Positions 8,231 through 16,841 of a stretch of 64,000 nt of DNA are shown piece by piece. The stretch is taken from positions 45,759-109,758 of the forward strand of contig NZ_JABFAJ010000006.1 in NCBI RefSeq assembly GCF_013085345.1, in the 5' to 3' direction. How positions within the stretch are numbered: position 1 is the first letter of the stretch; each line of letters starts with the position of its first letter. Origin of the DNA: Isoptericola sediminis (GTDB lineage: Bacteria > Actinomycetota > Actinomycetes > Actinomycetales > Cellulomonadaceae). The notes under the pieces are model-generated. The model saw nothing but the letters and a program-made list of their open reading frames with translations, ran no database searches and had not been told where the DNA came from. The position numbers and the translations under genes were made by a program.

Positions 8231-9234
8231 GCGAGGAGCCCGCGGCGACCGGCCGCTCCGGCGACGCCGCCGCCACCGGTGACGCCCCCGGCGCCGGACG
8301 GGCGACGCCCTGGCAGGTCTGGCTCGTCCGCGTCCTCGCCGTCGCGGGCCTCGGCGTCGTGGCCTGGGCGTGCGCGACCGCGTGGGGCGCCGTCGTGCAC
8401 GGGCACCCGGCCTACGCCGTGCTGCTCGGCCTGACCGCGGTGGGCAGCGCCGTCGTGCTGTGGCGTTCCCGCCGTCCGACGCCTCCGCGCACCCGCGCGC
8501 GGGGCGTGCTGCGCGTCCTGGCGACGGTCGCCGCGGTCGCCTGGCTCGCGGCCGTCGCCTGGCTGCGACCGTTCGTCGCCGTCGAGCCGGCCCTGGACGC
8601 GATGAAGTCCGACGACGCCGTCACCGTCACCACCTCCGCCACCCGGGTGGTGCTCACGCCCACCGGGGAGCCGGACGGCACGGCGGTGTTCTTCCAGCCG
8701 GGCGCCAAGGTCGAGGCCCGCGCCTACGCCGCCGTGCTGCGCCCCCTGGCCGAGGCCGGGCACACCGTCGTGATCGCCCAGCAGCCGCTGGGGATCGGGT
8801 TCCTCGCCACCGGGGCCTTCGACGACGCCCGGGACGCGCACCCCGAGGCCGAGCGGTGGGTGCTCGGCGGGCACTCCCTGGGCGGTGTCGTCGCCTCCAC
8901 GCAGGCCGACGCCGCCGACGAGGACGAGGTCGCGCCCGCCGCGGGGCTGCTGCTGTACGCCTCCTACCCGGCCGGCGACGTGAGCACGTCGCTGACCGCG
9001 GCGGTCGAGTCCGTCTCCGGCTCGCGGGACGGGCTGTCCACCCCGGAGTCGATCGAGGCGTCGCGCGCGGACCTCCCGCCCGGCGCCGGGTTCACCGTCG
9101 TCGACGGCGCCGTGCACGCGTTCTTCGGCGACTACGGTCCCCAGCCCGGCGACGGGACGCCGACGATCAGCCACGACGGCGCCCGGGAGCAGATCGCCGC
9201 GGCCTCCGTGGCGTTCGTCGACCGCGTGGGCTGA
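8227..9234 (+). CDS. Membrane-anchored alpha/beta-fold hydrolase
   Basis: A 335-residue protein. The N-terminal 120 residues hold three hydrophobic segments (about 28-52, 60-78, 93-112); the rest is an extracytoplasmic alpha/beta-hydrolase domain with FFQPGAKVEARAY, the nucleophile elbow LGGHSLGGVVA, and a late HAFFGDYG with the probable catalytic His. The lid is minimal. This resembles the abhydrolase_5/dienelactone-hydrolase-like set; the substrate is unknown. GTG 8227 overlaps the TGA of the pentapeptide gene, so the two are translationally coupled and probably form one transcript. Confidence 0.85.
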   Translation: MSEEPAATGRSGDAAATGDAPGAGRATPWQVWLVRVLAVAGLGVVAWACATAWGAVVHGHPAYAVLLGLTAVGSAVVLWRSRRPTPPRTRARGVLRVLATVAAVAWLAAVAWLRPFVAVEPALDAMKSDDAVTVTTSATRVVLTPTGEPDGTAVFFQPGAKVEARAYAAVLRPLAEAGHTVVIAQQPLGIGFLATGAFDDARDAHPEAERWVLGGHSLGGVVASTQADAADEDEVAPAAGLLLYASYPAGDVSTSLTAAVESVSGSRDGLSTPESIEASRADLPPGAGFTVVDGAVHAFFGDYGPQPGDGTPTISHDGAREQIAAASVAFVDRVG

Positions 9235-9296
9235 CCCGCGACGTCACCCGCTGACGCTCTGGCGGCGTCGGCTCACGCTCGGCTACGGTCAGGTCC

Positions 9297-9977
9297 GTGC
9301 AGCTGCTGGTGGTGGAGGACAACGAGCACGTCGCCGGAGCGCTGGTCTCCGTCCTCGGCAAGCACGGGTACGAGGTGATCCGCGCCGCCGACGGCGCGAC
9401 GGCGCTCGCCGAGCTGAACCCGCGCACCGACCTGGTGCTCCTCGACCTCGCCCTGCCGGACATGGACGGCTTCGAGGTCTGCCGCCGCATCCGCAAGGTG
9501 GCGGACACGCCGATCATCATGGTCACGGCCCGGACGCAGCTCGACGCCCGGGTCCGCGGTCTCGAGCTGGGCGCCGACGACTACGTCACCAAGCCGTACG
9601 ACGTCCGCGAGGTGCTGGCGCGCATCGACGCGGTGCTGCGCCGGGGCCGCGCCCGCGAGTGGGACGGCCGGCAGGAGGCCGCGCGGGTCGCCGTCGCCGG
9701 GATGCAGATCGACCTCGCCGCCCGGGAGGTGCGCCGCACCGACGACTCCCTGGTCTCGCTGACCCGCAAGGAGTACGACCTGCTGGCCCTGCTCGTCCGG
9801 CACCGGGGCACGGCCCTGGCCCGCGAGCGCATCCTGCGCGAGGTCTGGGGGTCGAGCTGGAAGGGGCTGGGCCGCACCCTGGAGGTGCACGTCGCCTCGC
9901 TGCGCCGCAAGCTCGGGGCCCCCGCCGTCGTGGAGACGGTCCGCGGGGTCGGCTACCGCGTCGCCGGGCCGGCGTGA
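9297..9977 (+). CDS. OmpR/PhoB-family response regulator
   Basis: The 226-residue regulator has a receiver domain with the acidic pair in VVEDNE, phospho-acceptor Asp50 in LVLLDLALPD, the switch Thr in IIMVTART and Lys in DDYVTKPYD. A winged-helix DNA-binding domain follows (about 130-224), ending ETVRGVGYRV. It is the partner of the histidine kinase whose GTG start overlaps its stop. GTG 9297 sits 7 bases after TACGGT (9284-9289), so the operon transcript may be leaderless. The targets are unknown; the co-transcribed binding protein suggests control of a solute response. Confidence 0.94.
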   Translation: MQLLVVEDNEHVAGALVSVLGKHGYEVIRAADGATALAELNPRTDLVLLDLALPDMDGFEVCRRIRKVADTPIIMVTARTQLDARVRGLELGADDYVTKPYDVREVLARIDAVLRRGRAREWDGRQEAARVAVAGMQIDLAAREVRRTDDSLVSLTRKEYDLLALLVRHRGTALARERILREVWGSSWKGLGRTLEVHVASLRRKLGAPAVVETVRGVGYRVAGPA

Positions 9978-11335
9978 GGGCGCGGCTGACGGCGCTGGTC
10001 TACGTGCCGATCGCCCTGGTGCTGCTCCTGGTCGGCCTGCTGTACGCCGCGAGCGTCACCCGCGCGCAGCAGCAGGACGTCTTCCTCGACCGGCTGCGGG
10101 ACGTCTCCTACCTCTCCCTCACCGCCCGGCAGGCGATCCTGGCCGACGACCCGGCCATCGTCGCCGTCGACCTGGAGCGGTACCGCGAGGTGTACGGCGT
10201 GCGGTCCGCCGTCGTCGACCAGGCCGGGGTGACGCTCGCCTCCGCCGGGCTCGACGTCGAGGACTACCCGGAGCGGCACACGGCCGTGGCCGGGCGGCGG
10301 TCGGAGATGGCGGCGAGCTTCTGGCCGTGGGACGTGGACGAGATCGTCGTCGCCGAACCCGTCTTCGACGGCGAGGACGTCGTCGGGGCGCTGGTGTCGG
10401 TGTCGGACACCCGCGCGCTGGAGCGCAGCATCTGGCTGAGCTGGGGGCTGCTCACCGCGGGCGGTGTCGCCGTGGCCCTGCTGGCCGTGCTCATCGCCGA
10501 CCGCACCGCCGGCTGGGTGCTGCGGCCCGTGCGGGTCGTGGACGCCGCCATGGAACGCATGGGCTCGGGCCGCCTCGACGAACGCATCCCGCCGTCGACC
10601 GGGCCGCCCGAGCTGCGGGAGGTGGTCACGCGGTTCAACGAGATGGCCGAACGGGTCGAGCACCTCATGCGGCGTCAGCAGGAGTTCGTGGCCAACGCCT
10701 CCCACGAGCTGCGCAACCCGCTCAACGCCCTGATGCTGCGCATCGAGGGGCTCGCCCTGACCGTGCCGTGCGAGCAGGTCGAGGACGTCGAGCACGTGCG
10801 TGCCGAGGCGGTGCGGATGGCGCAGATCCTCGACGCCCTGCTGCTGCTCGCCGAGGACGGGAGCAGCGGGACGGCCCAGCCGGTGGACCTGGTCGAGCTC
10901 GCGGCCCGACGGATCGAGGGGTGGCGGCTGCTCGAGGACGGCCGGACGGTCCGGCTGGCCACGCCGGACCGTCCGGTGTGGGCCGCCATCGACCCGACGG
11001 CCCTGGGCACCGCGCTCGACACCATCGTGGACAACGCGCTGAAGTTCTCCCCGGCCTCCGAACCGCTCGAGATCACGGTCGCGGACGCCGAGGGCCGGTG
11101 CGAGATCGTCGTCCGCGACCACGGTCCCGGCGTCGCCCCCGACCAGCTCGAACGGCTGACCGAGCGGTTCTGGCGCAGCCCCGGCCACAGCAACGTCCGG
11201 GGGTCCGGGCTCGGGCTGGCGATCGCCTCCGAGCTGCTGGCCTCGGCCGGCGGGGGGCTCCGTCTCGAGCTCCCGGACGACGGCGGGCTGCGCGCCCACC
11301 TGCAGGTCCGTCCGTGGGACGAGGAGCGGCCGTGA
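9974..11335 (+). CDS. Two-component sensor histidine kinase (HAMP-HisKA-HATPase)
   Basis: A 453-residue kinase with a first membrane helix (about 5-27), an extracytoplasmic sensor loop (28-155), a second helix (156-178), a HAMP linker, HisKA with ANASHELRNPLNAL (phospho-acceptor His244), and an HATPase domain with the N box TIVDNALKFS, the G1 box VRDHGPGV and the G2 box GSGLGLAIASELL. It would autophosphorylate and pass phosphate to the response regulator encoded just before. GTG 9974 overlaps the regulator stop, and its own stop overlaps the GTG of the binding lipoprotein gene, so all three are coupled. Confidence 0.93.
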   Translation: MRARLTALVYVPIALVLLLVGLLYAASVTRAQQQDVFLDRLRDVSYLSLTARQAILADDPAIVAVDLERYREVYGVRSAVVDQAGVTLASAGLDVEDYPERHTAVAGRRSEMAASFWPWDVDEIVVAEPVFDGEDVVGALVSVSDTRALERSIWLSWGLLTAGGVAVALLAVLIADRTAGWVLRPVRVVDAAMERMGSGRLDERIPPSTGPPELREVVTRFNEMAERVEHLMRRQQEFVANASHELRNPLNALMLRIEGLALTVPCEQVEDVEHVRAEAVRMAQILDALLLLAEDGSSGTAQPVDLVELAARRIEGWRLLEDGRTVRLATPDRPVWAAIDPTALGTALDTIVDNALKFSPASEPLEITVADAEGRCEIVVRDHGPGVAPDQLERLTERFWRSPGHSNVRGSGLGLAIASELLASAGGGLRLELPDDGGLRAHLQVRPWDEERP

Positions 11336-12297
11336 ACCGACGGGTGGGGAGGTCGCTGACGGCCGCGGTGCTGACCCTCGTGGTCCTGGCCGGGTGCTTC
11401 GTCACCGACGACACCTCCGGGGCGGGCCGCCTGCCGGACCGGATCACCATCGCCACGGGCGGCACGACGGGCATCTACCACGCGTACGGCCGCGCGCTGG
11501 CCGAGGTGCTGGAGGACCGGCACGGCGTCGAGACCGAGGTGCTGACCACCGGCGGCTCGGTGGAGAACCTGGAGCTGCTCGCCGTCGGCGAGGCGCAGGT
11601 GGCGTTCAGCGCCGCCGACGCCGTCACCGACGCCGTGCACGGGACGGGGTCGTTCGACGAACCCGTCGACCTGCGGGCCCTGGGCCGGGTCTACGACGAC
11701 TTCGCGCACCTCGTGGTCCCCGCGGACTCGCCGGTGCGCGAGCTGGCCGACCTGCGCGGCCTGCGGGTCTCCGTCGGGGCCCCCCGGTCGGGGACGTCGC
11801 TCATCGCCCGGCGCGTGCTCACGGCCGGGGAGGTCCCGGAGTCCGACCTGCGCGTCCTCGAGCTGGGGATCACCGAGTCGTTGGACGCGCTGGGCACCGG
11901 GCGGATCGACGCCTTCTTCTGGTCCGGCGGGTTGCGCACGCCCGGTCTGGTCCAGCTCGCCGAGGAGACGCCCGTCCGTCTGGTGCCCCTGGACGGCGTC
12001 GTGGACGAGCTGCGCGAGCAGTTCGGTCAGGGCTACCGCCACGGCACGGTCCCGGAGGGCATCTACGGCCTGGACGCCGACGTCGAGACGTTGGCCGTGC
12101 CCAACGTCCTGGTGGTCCCGGCGTCGCTGCCCGAGGAGGCCGCCTACGCGCTGGTCGCGACGCTGTTCGCGGCCCGCTCGGAGCTGGCCGAGCAGGTCGC
12201 CTCCGCGGCGATGCTGGACCGGACCCGGGTCATCTACACCGAGCCCGCCGCCCTGCACGCCGGGGCGCTGCGGTACTACCGCGACGTCAAGGACTGA
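11332..12297 (+). CDS. TAXI-family TRAP-type solute-binding lipoprotein
   Basis: The 321-residue protein starts with a lipoprotein signal (RRVGRSLTAAVLTLVVLAGC, lipid-modified Cys22). The mature part matches TAXI solute-binding proteins: ITIATGGTTGIYHAYGRALAEVL, TTGGSVENLELLAVGEAQVAF, DLRGLRVSVGAPRSGTSL and DAFFWSGGLRTPGL. These proteins bind organic acids or amino acids for TRAP transporters, yet no TRAP permease gene lies nearby. Coupling to the sensor kinase (GTGA) suggests that it delivers ligand information to the kinase rather than to a permease. Its end overlaps the converging GalE-like gene by 11 bases. Confidence 0.88.
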   Translation: MNRRVGRSLTAAVLTLVVLAGCFVTDDTSGAGRLPDRITIATGGTTGIYHAYGRALAEVLEDRHGVETEVLTTGGSVENLELLAVGEAQVAFSAADAVTDAVHGTGSFDEPVDLRALGRVYDDFAHLVVPADSPVRELADLRGLRVSVGAPRSGTSLIARRVLTAGEVPESDLRVLELGITESLDALGTGRIDAFFWSGGLRTPGLVQLAEETPVRLVPLDGVVDELREQFGQGYRHGTVPEGIYGLDADVETLAVPNVLVVPASLPEEAAYALVATLFAARSELAEQVASAAMLDRTRVIYTEPAALHAGALRYYRDVKD

Positions 12298-13423
12298 CCG
12301 GCCCCGAGGGTCGCCCCGCCGCCGGGGCCGCCGCGTCCGGCAGCGGGGGGACGGTCCGCAGCCGGTGCCCCACCCCGCCCCGCCAGGGGGTCTCCGGCGT
12401 CACGGTGGGCGGGTAGCCGTCCGGGTTCGCGAGCTGCCAGCGCCAGTGGTCGCCGCAGATCTCCTCCAGACCGCGCCGGGCGTGCCAGCCCAGGGCGTGC
12501 GCGGCGCGCCGGGGGTCGGCCACGAGGCGGGCCGCCGTCGAGGGGGCCGCCCCGACGACCTGGTGCGGCACCGCGCGTCCGGTGACCCGCTCGAACGTCC
12601 GGATCACCTCCAGCACGCTGGTGGCGCGGCCGGAACCGAGGTTCCAGGTCGTGAACCCTCCGGGCGCGGACTCCAGCGCCTCCAGCGCGGCCACGTGGCC
12701 CGCCGCGGCGTCGACCACGTGCACGACGTCGCGCACGGGTGTGCCGTCCGCGGTGGCGTGCTCCCCGCCGAGCACCTCGACGACGGGCCGCCGCCCGGCC
12801 GCGACCTGACCGATCCGGGTCAGCAGGCCGGGCGCCGCGTGCGCGGTGTGCTCCCCGAGACGGCCCGAGGGGTGGGCCCCGGCGGTGGTGAAGCAGCGCA
12901 CCACGGCGACCCGCAGGGTCGGGTCCTGGCCGACGAGGTCCCGCAGCAGGTGCTCGTTCGTGGCGAGGCTGCGGCCCAGGGGGGAGACCGGCGCGAGCGG
13001 CGACTCCTCGTCCAGCGCGTCGCCGTCGTCGGACGGGCCGTAGACGGCGGCCGAGGACGACAGCACGAGGCGGTGCACCTCGTACCAGGTCATGCAGCGC
13101 AGCAGGGTGAACAGGCTCGACAGGTTCGTCTCGTAGGTGTCCAGCACGCGGCGGTCACCGAGCCGGCCGGACCGCTGCCCGGCGAGGTGCACGACGGCGT
13201 CGAACCGCGCCGTCGCGAAGATCCGCTCCATCGCGTCGATGTCGGCCACGTCGGCGGCGTGCGTCGTGACCTGCCGGCCGGCGACGCCCTCGGCGCGCGC
13301 CAGCGCGGCCGGGCTGCCGCCGACGAAGCTCTCCACGACGTCCACGTCGTGTCCCGCCTCGAGCAGCGACAGCACGACGTGGGAACCCAGGTAGCCGGCC
13401 CCACCGGTGACCAGGACCCGCAT
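12287..13423 (-). CDS. GalE-like NAD-dependent epimerase with lost catalytic dyad
   Basis: The 378-residue protein follows UDP-glucose 4-epimerase along its length: Rossmann motif VTGGAGYLGSH (5-15), VLSSSAAVYG (120-129), TPVRDVVHVVD, LGSGRATSVLEVI, and the C-terminal ADPRRAAHALGW and WRWQLANPDGYP. The catalytic YxxxK (usually YGRSK) reads LGRSL at 149-153, so both the Tyr and the Lys are leucine, while Ser124 remains. I checked this in the DNA around 12970. Without the dyad normal epimerisation is unlikely; it may bind a nucleotide sugar or NAD in another role. ATG 13423 begins the Rossmann strand. Confidence 0.85.
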   Translation of the reverse strand: MRVLVTGGAGYLGSHVVLSLLEAGHDVDVVESFVGGSPAALARAEGVAGRQVTTHAADVADIDAMERIFATARFDAVVHLAGQRSGRLGDRRVLDTYETNLSSLFTLLRCMTWYEVHRLVLSSSAAVYGPSDDGDALDEESPLAPVSPLGRSLATNEHLLRDLVGQDPTLRVAVVRCFTTAGAHPSGRLGEHTAHAAPGLLTRIGQVAAGRRPVVEVLGGEHATADGTPVRDVVHVVDAAAGHVAALEALESAPGGFTTWNLGSGRATSVLEVIRTFERVTGRAVPHQVVGAAPSTAARLVADPRRAAHALGWHARRGLEEICGDHWRWQLANPDGYPPTVTPETPWRGGVGHRLRTVPPLPDAAAPAAGRPSGPVSP

Positions 13424-13551
13424 CTGACGTGACCCCCGAACCTCTCGACGTGGTGCACATGCTGGTGGTCGGTCACCGCCCCGGCCCAGGGGGGTTGAGG
13501 GAATCCTGAGCATCTCGCGCGACCTGTGGTGATCTGTGCCACTCTGCCGTC

Positions 13552-13971
13552 ATGGTCCGACTCCTCGCTCGTACGGCCGTCTTCCTCCTCGCGGCGGCGA
13601 TCGGTGTGGTCCTGACGGACGTCCTGTTCGCGGCCTTCGACTGGCAGACGTTCGACGTCGTGTGGGACGACCCGCTGGGCTTCGTGGTGGCCGTCGTGCT
13701 CTTCGCGGTGGTGCAGGCGGTGATGTCCCCGTTCTTCGCCCAGCTCGCCCGTCGCAACGCCCCGACGCTGGTCGGCGCGGTGGGGCTGATCAGCACCTAC
13801 GTCGCCCTGCTGGTGGCCTCGCTCGTCTCCGACGGGCTGGAGATCTCCGGCTGGCAGGGGTGGGTGATCGGCCCGGTGATCGTGTGGCTCGTGACGATGC
13901 TCGCCACGTTCCTGCTGCCGGCCTTCATCCTCAAGCAGGCCGTCGAGGAGCGCCGCGACGACCGCGCCTGA
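13552..13971 (+). CDS. Small four-helix membrane protein (holin-superfamily-like)
   Basis: A 139-residue protein with four predicted membrane helices (about 5-27, 43-65, 74-97, 107-128) and a basic/acidic C-terminal tail. The arrangement resembles the actinobacterial 4-TMS phage holin superfamily (PF04020-like), but no phage gene is near, so it is more likely a resident membrane protein of unknown role. ATG 13552 lies 6 bases after CACTCT, a weaker version of the leaderless signal seen elsewhere in this window. It is followed by the FUSC-like gene. Confidence 0.75.
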   Translation: MVRLLARTAVFLLAAAIGVVLTDVLFAAFDWQTFDVVWDDPLGFVVAVVLFAVVQAVMSPFFAQLARRNAPTLVGAVGLISTYVALLVASLVSDGLEISGWQGWVIGPVIVWLVTMLATFLLPAFILKQAVEERRDDRA

Positions 13972-14056
13972 CGCCCGTCCCGACCGGCCCGACGGGTCGG
14001 CCGGCCTCGACGACGGCACCGAGCCCCTGCCCCCGGGCGGTGCGCGCCGTCGCCTG

Positions 14057-15229
14057 GTGGCCGCGGCCCTGCTGACCCTGGCCCCCGGCGTCGCCCTCGG
14101 GCTCGTCGACCCGGTGCTGGTGATGCCCTGGCTGCTCGGGCTGCTGCCCCCGCTGACCGCGGCGGCCGCCTCCCCGCGTCGTCCCGTCCTGGTCGCGGTC
14201 GCCACCGGCGTCCTCGTCCTCCTCGCCCCCCTCGCGGGCGCGCACGCGGGGACCGCCACGGTGTTCATGACGGCCGTCGCGGCGACGGTGGGGCTCGCCG
14301 CGGCGTACGGCCGGACCGCGGGGGGCACCGTGCTGGCGACGACGGTCGCGGTCTACACGATCGCGCCGCCGGCCCTGACCGACGTCGACCCCCGCACGCT
14401 GGCGGGTGCCTGGCCCGCGGCGCTGACCGTGCTCCTGGCCGGCCTGTGGACGGCACTGCTGGTCGCGGTGCTGACCGGCGGGCTGCCCCGACGCGAGAGT
14501 CCGCGCGTGACCCGGGCCGAGAGCGCGTTCTACGCGGGCGCGCTCGTGGTCCTGACCGCGGCCGGCACGTGGTGGGCCGTCACCTACTACCCGGACACCC
14601 ACTCGTGGTGGCTGCTGCTCACCTTCTACGTGGTGCTCGTGCCGCGCGCCGGCGAGATCGCGGCCCGCGCGGTCGCCCGGGCCGGCGGGACCGTCCTCGG
14701 CGGTGTCCTCGCCGCCGGCCTGGTGGCGCTCGACCTGCCCGGGCCCGTGCTGACCGTCGTCACCGTGCTCGCCCTCGTGGCGACGGTCGTCGCCACGGCC
14801 GCGGCCCCGCTGTGGGTGCTCGCCGCCCTGCTGACGGTCAGCGTCGTGCTGACCAGCCCGGAGGGGCCGGAGACGGCCGCCTGGGTGCGTGTCGTGCTGA
14901 CGCTGGTCGGGGCCGGCTCGGCGCTCGGGGTGCTGCTGCTCGCGCGGTGGCTGCGGTCAGACCACGCCGGCGCTGCCCAGCAGCGACCCGACGGCGAACG
15001 TGGCGCCGAGCGCGAGCGCGCCCCCGACGACCACCCGCAGGACGGCCCGCCCGATCCGGGCGCCGCCGATCCAGGCGCCGACCCCACCGGTCAGGGCCAG
15101 CGCGACGAGGACGGCGACGAAGGTCGCGGCGACCTTGGCGGGTTCGGGCACGAGGAGCACCGTCGCGAAGGGCAGCAGGCCCCCGATGGCGAACGCGACG
15201 AACGAGGCGAAGGCGGCGTGCCACGGTGA
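14057..15229 (+). CDS. FUSC-family membrane protein with an antisense-overlapping tail
   Basis: The first 300 residues are a membrane protein with about ten helices in two sets; HSWWLLLTFYVVLVPRAGE and ARAGGTVLGGVLAAGLVAL match FUSC (fusaric-acid-resistance-like) transporters, here half the size of the usual two-domain form. The open frame then continues for 91 residues of charged, low-complexity sequence that is exactly antisense to the 3' end of the VIT1 gene, so the true end is uncertain. GTG 14057 is the first start codon in frame. FUSC proteins are linked to efflux of aromatic acids; the substrate here is unknown. Confidence 0.7.
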   Translation: MAAALLTLAPGVALGLVDPVLVMPWLLGLLPPLTAAAASPRRPVLVAVATGVLVLLAPLAGAHAGTATVFMTAVAATVGLAAAYGRTAGGTVLATTVAVYTIAPPALTDVDPRTLAGAWPAALTVLLAGLWTALLVAVLTGGLPRRESPRVTRAESAFYAGALVVLTAAGTWWAVTYYPDTHSWWLLLTFYVVLVPRAGEIAARAVARAGGTVLGGVLAAGLVALDLPGPVLTVVTVLALVATVVATAAAPLWVLAALLTVSVVLTSPEGPETAAWVRVVLTLVGAGSALGVLLLARWLRSDHAGAAQQRPDGERGAERERAPDDHPQDGPPDPGAADPGADPTGQGQRDEDGDEGRGDLGGFGHEEHRREGQQAPDGERDERGEGGVPR

Positions 15230-15685
15230 GACGACGTCGTCGGCGTCGATGTGCAGCTCCACGGTCAGGTGGGCGCGCAGGGCGTCGTGCTCGGTGAGCT
15301 CGACGGCGACCTGCCGCGCGGTCTCCTCGGACAGGCCGCGGTCACGGTAGATCCCGGCGAGCTCCTCCAGCTCCGCCTCGGGCATCGTGGCGAGCTCGTG
15401 CTTCTCCTTGGCGATGAGCGCCTTCTCGGTGTCCGACTGGGAGGACACGGAGACGTATTCGCCCAGCGCCATCGAGATGGCCCCGCCGACGAGGGCGGCG
15501 AGGCCGGCGGTCAGCAGCGCCGCCTGCTCGCTGGTCGCCGCGGCGACGCCGACGACGACGGCCGCGACCGAGACGATGCCGTCGTTCGCCCCCAGGACGC
15601 CCGCGCGCAGCCAGTTGAGTCGCTGCGCGAGCCCCGTCCGGTGGGGTTCGTCGGCGTGGGTGCGCACCTCGGGTCCGCTGCTCAT
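14957..15685 (-). CDS. VIT1/CCC1-family membrane protein
   Basis: The 242-residue protein has the family layout: LNWLRAGVLGANDGIVS at the start of the first helix, GGAISMALGEYVSVSSQSD in the second, an amphipathic acidic region with metal-ligand glutamates (EKHELATMPEAELEELA), and three C-terminal helices (about 155-240). Family members move Fe2+ or Mn2+ into vacuoles in eukaryotes; bacterial homologues are presumed iron/manganese exporters. ATG 15685 is chosen because the conserved sequence begins soon after it. Its 3' end lies opposite the tail of the FUSC frame. Confidence 0.88.
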   Translation of the reverse strand: MSSGPEVRTHADEPHRTGLAQRLNWLRAGVLGANDGIVSVAAVVVGVAAATSEQAALLTAGLAALVGGAISMALGEYVSVSSQSDTEKALIAKEKHELATMPEAELEELAGIYRDRGLSEETARQVAVELTEHDALRAHLTVELHIDADDVVSPWHAAFASFVAFAIGGLLPFATVLLVPEPAKVAATFVAVLVALALTGGVGAWIGGARIGRAVLRVVVGGALALGATFAVGSLLGSAGVV

Positions 15686-15790
15686 GCCACCAGGTAAGCA
15701 CTCCCGAGCAGGCCTCGCCAGCAAGGCAAGGCTGGCCGAATCCTGCCCTTCCCGGCCGCTCGGCCCCGGGCTGTGCGGGGCGCCGCGGCC

Positions 15791-16693
15791 TCAGTCGTGC
15801 GTCGGGTGCTCGTGCTCGGGGTGGGTCTCGGGTTCGACCTGGAACGTCGTGTGCTCGATGCCGAAGTGGTCGCGGACGCAGTCCTGCAGCTCGTCGAGGA
15901 TCGCCCCGGCGTGGCCGTCCCGGAAGCACTCCGCCTCGACGACGACGTGCGCCGAGAGCTGCGGCAGCCCGGTGGCGATGAGCGAGGCGTGCACGTCGTG
16001 GATCTCGTGCACGTGCTCGACCCCGAGCAGGTGGCTGCGGACCTCGTCCAGGTCGACACCCGGCGGCGTGGACTCGAGCAGCACGGCGGTGGTGTCGCGC
16101 AGCAGCAGCACGGCGCGCGGCAGGATCAGGGCGCCGATGAGCAGCGCCGCGACCGAGTCGGCCTGCTGCCAGCCGGTCGTGGCGATGACGACCGCCGCCA
16201 CGACGACGGCCAGCGATCCCAGCGCGTCGTTGAGCACCTCGAGGAACGCGGCCCGCAGGTTGAGGTTCGCGCTGCGGCGCCCGACGAGGACGGCCAGGGC
16301 CGCGAGGTTGCCGACCAGGCCGATCACGCCGAAGACGACGAGCTCCGTCCCGGGGATCTCGGGCGGGTCCTGCAGCCGCTGCACCGCCTCGACGACCACG
16401 AACACGCCGACGCCGAGGAGCAGCGCGGCCTGGGCGAGGGCGGCGAGCACCTCGGCCCGCCGCAGTCCCCAGGTACGCCGCGGGGTGGCCGGGCGCGTCG
16501 CGGCGTGGGCGGCCAGGAGCGCCATCCCCAGCCCCGCGGCGTCGGTGAGCAGGTGCGCCGTGTCGACCAGCAGGGCGAGGCTGCCGGTGACCACCGCGCC
16601 GACGACCTGGGCCACGACGATGCCCGCCGTGATGCCGAAGGCCAGGCCGAGACGGCCGCGGTGGGTGCCGGGCCCGGAGTGGTCGTGCGCCAT
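15791..16693 (-). CDS. Cation diffusion facilitator (CDF) transporter
   Basis: A 300-residue CDF protein with a His-bearing start (AHDHSGPGTH), six helices, the site-A motif HLLTDAAG in helix 2, FLEVLNDALGS in helix 5 and a C-terminal cytoplasmic domain with VHEIHDVHASL and a His-rich end (HPEHEHPTHD). In helix 5 the usual HxxxD reads ExxxD, a variant that may change metal preference. CDF proteins export Zn2+, Co2+ or similar ions in exchange for protons. It reads in the same direction as the VIT1 gene 105 bases downstream, so the two metal transporters may be co-expressed. Confidence 0.9.
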   Translation of the reverse strand: MAHDHSGPGTHRGRLGLAFGITAGIVVAQVVGAVVTGSLALLVDTAHLLTDAAGLGMALLAAHAATRPATPRRTWGLRRAEVLAALAQAALLLGVGVFVVVEAVQRLQDPPEIPGTELVVFGVIGLVGNLAALAVLVGRRSANLNLRAAFLEVLNDALGSLAVVVAAVVIATTGWQQADSVAALLIGALILPRAVLLLRDTTAVLLESTPPGVDLDEVRSHLLGVEHVHEIHDVHASLIATGLPQLSAHVVVEAECFRDGHAGAILDELQDCVRDHFGIEHTTFQVEPETHPEHEHPTHD

Positions 16694-16841
16694 GGTCGGA
16701 ACCTCAGCGCACGCGCGGCGGGTGGGTCCGGGGCGGTGCGCCCGGGGCGGGGGCCACCCGGACGGACGCCTCGGTGTGCGACGCGGTGGTGGCCATGGGG
16801 GCGACGATACAGGCACGGCCGTGCCGTTCCGGGCCGTGCCG

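Noticed and set aside
13552..13971. A phage holin as part of a prophage
   Set aside because: The protein has only a holin-like helix pattern; no lysin, terminase, integrase or att site is near, and the GH25 gene is 13 kb away with a membrane anchor.
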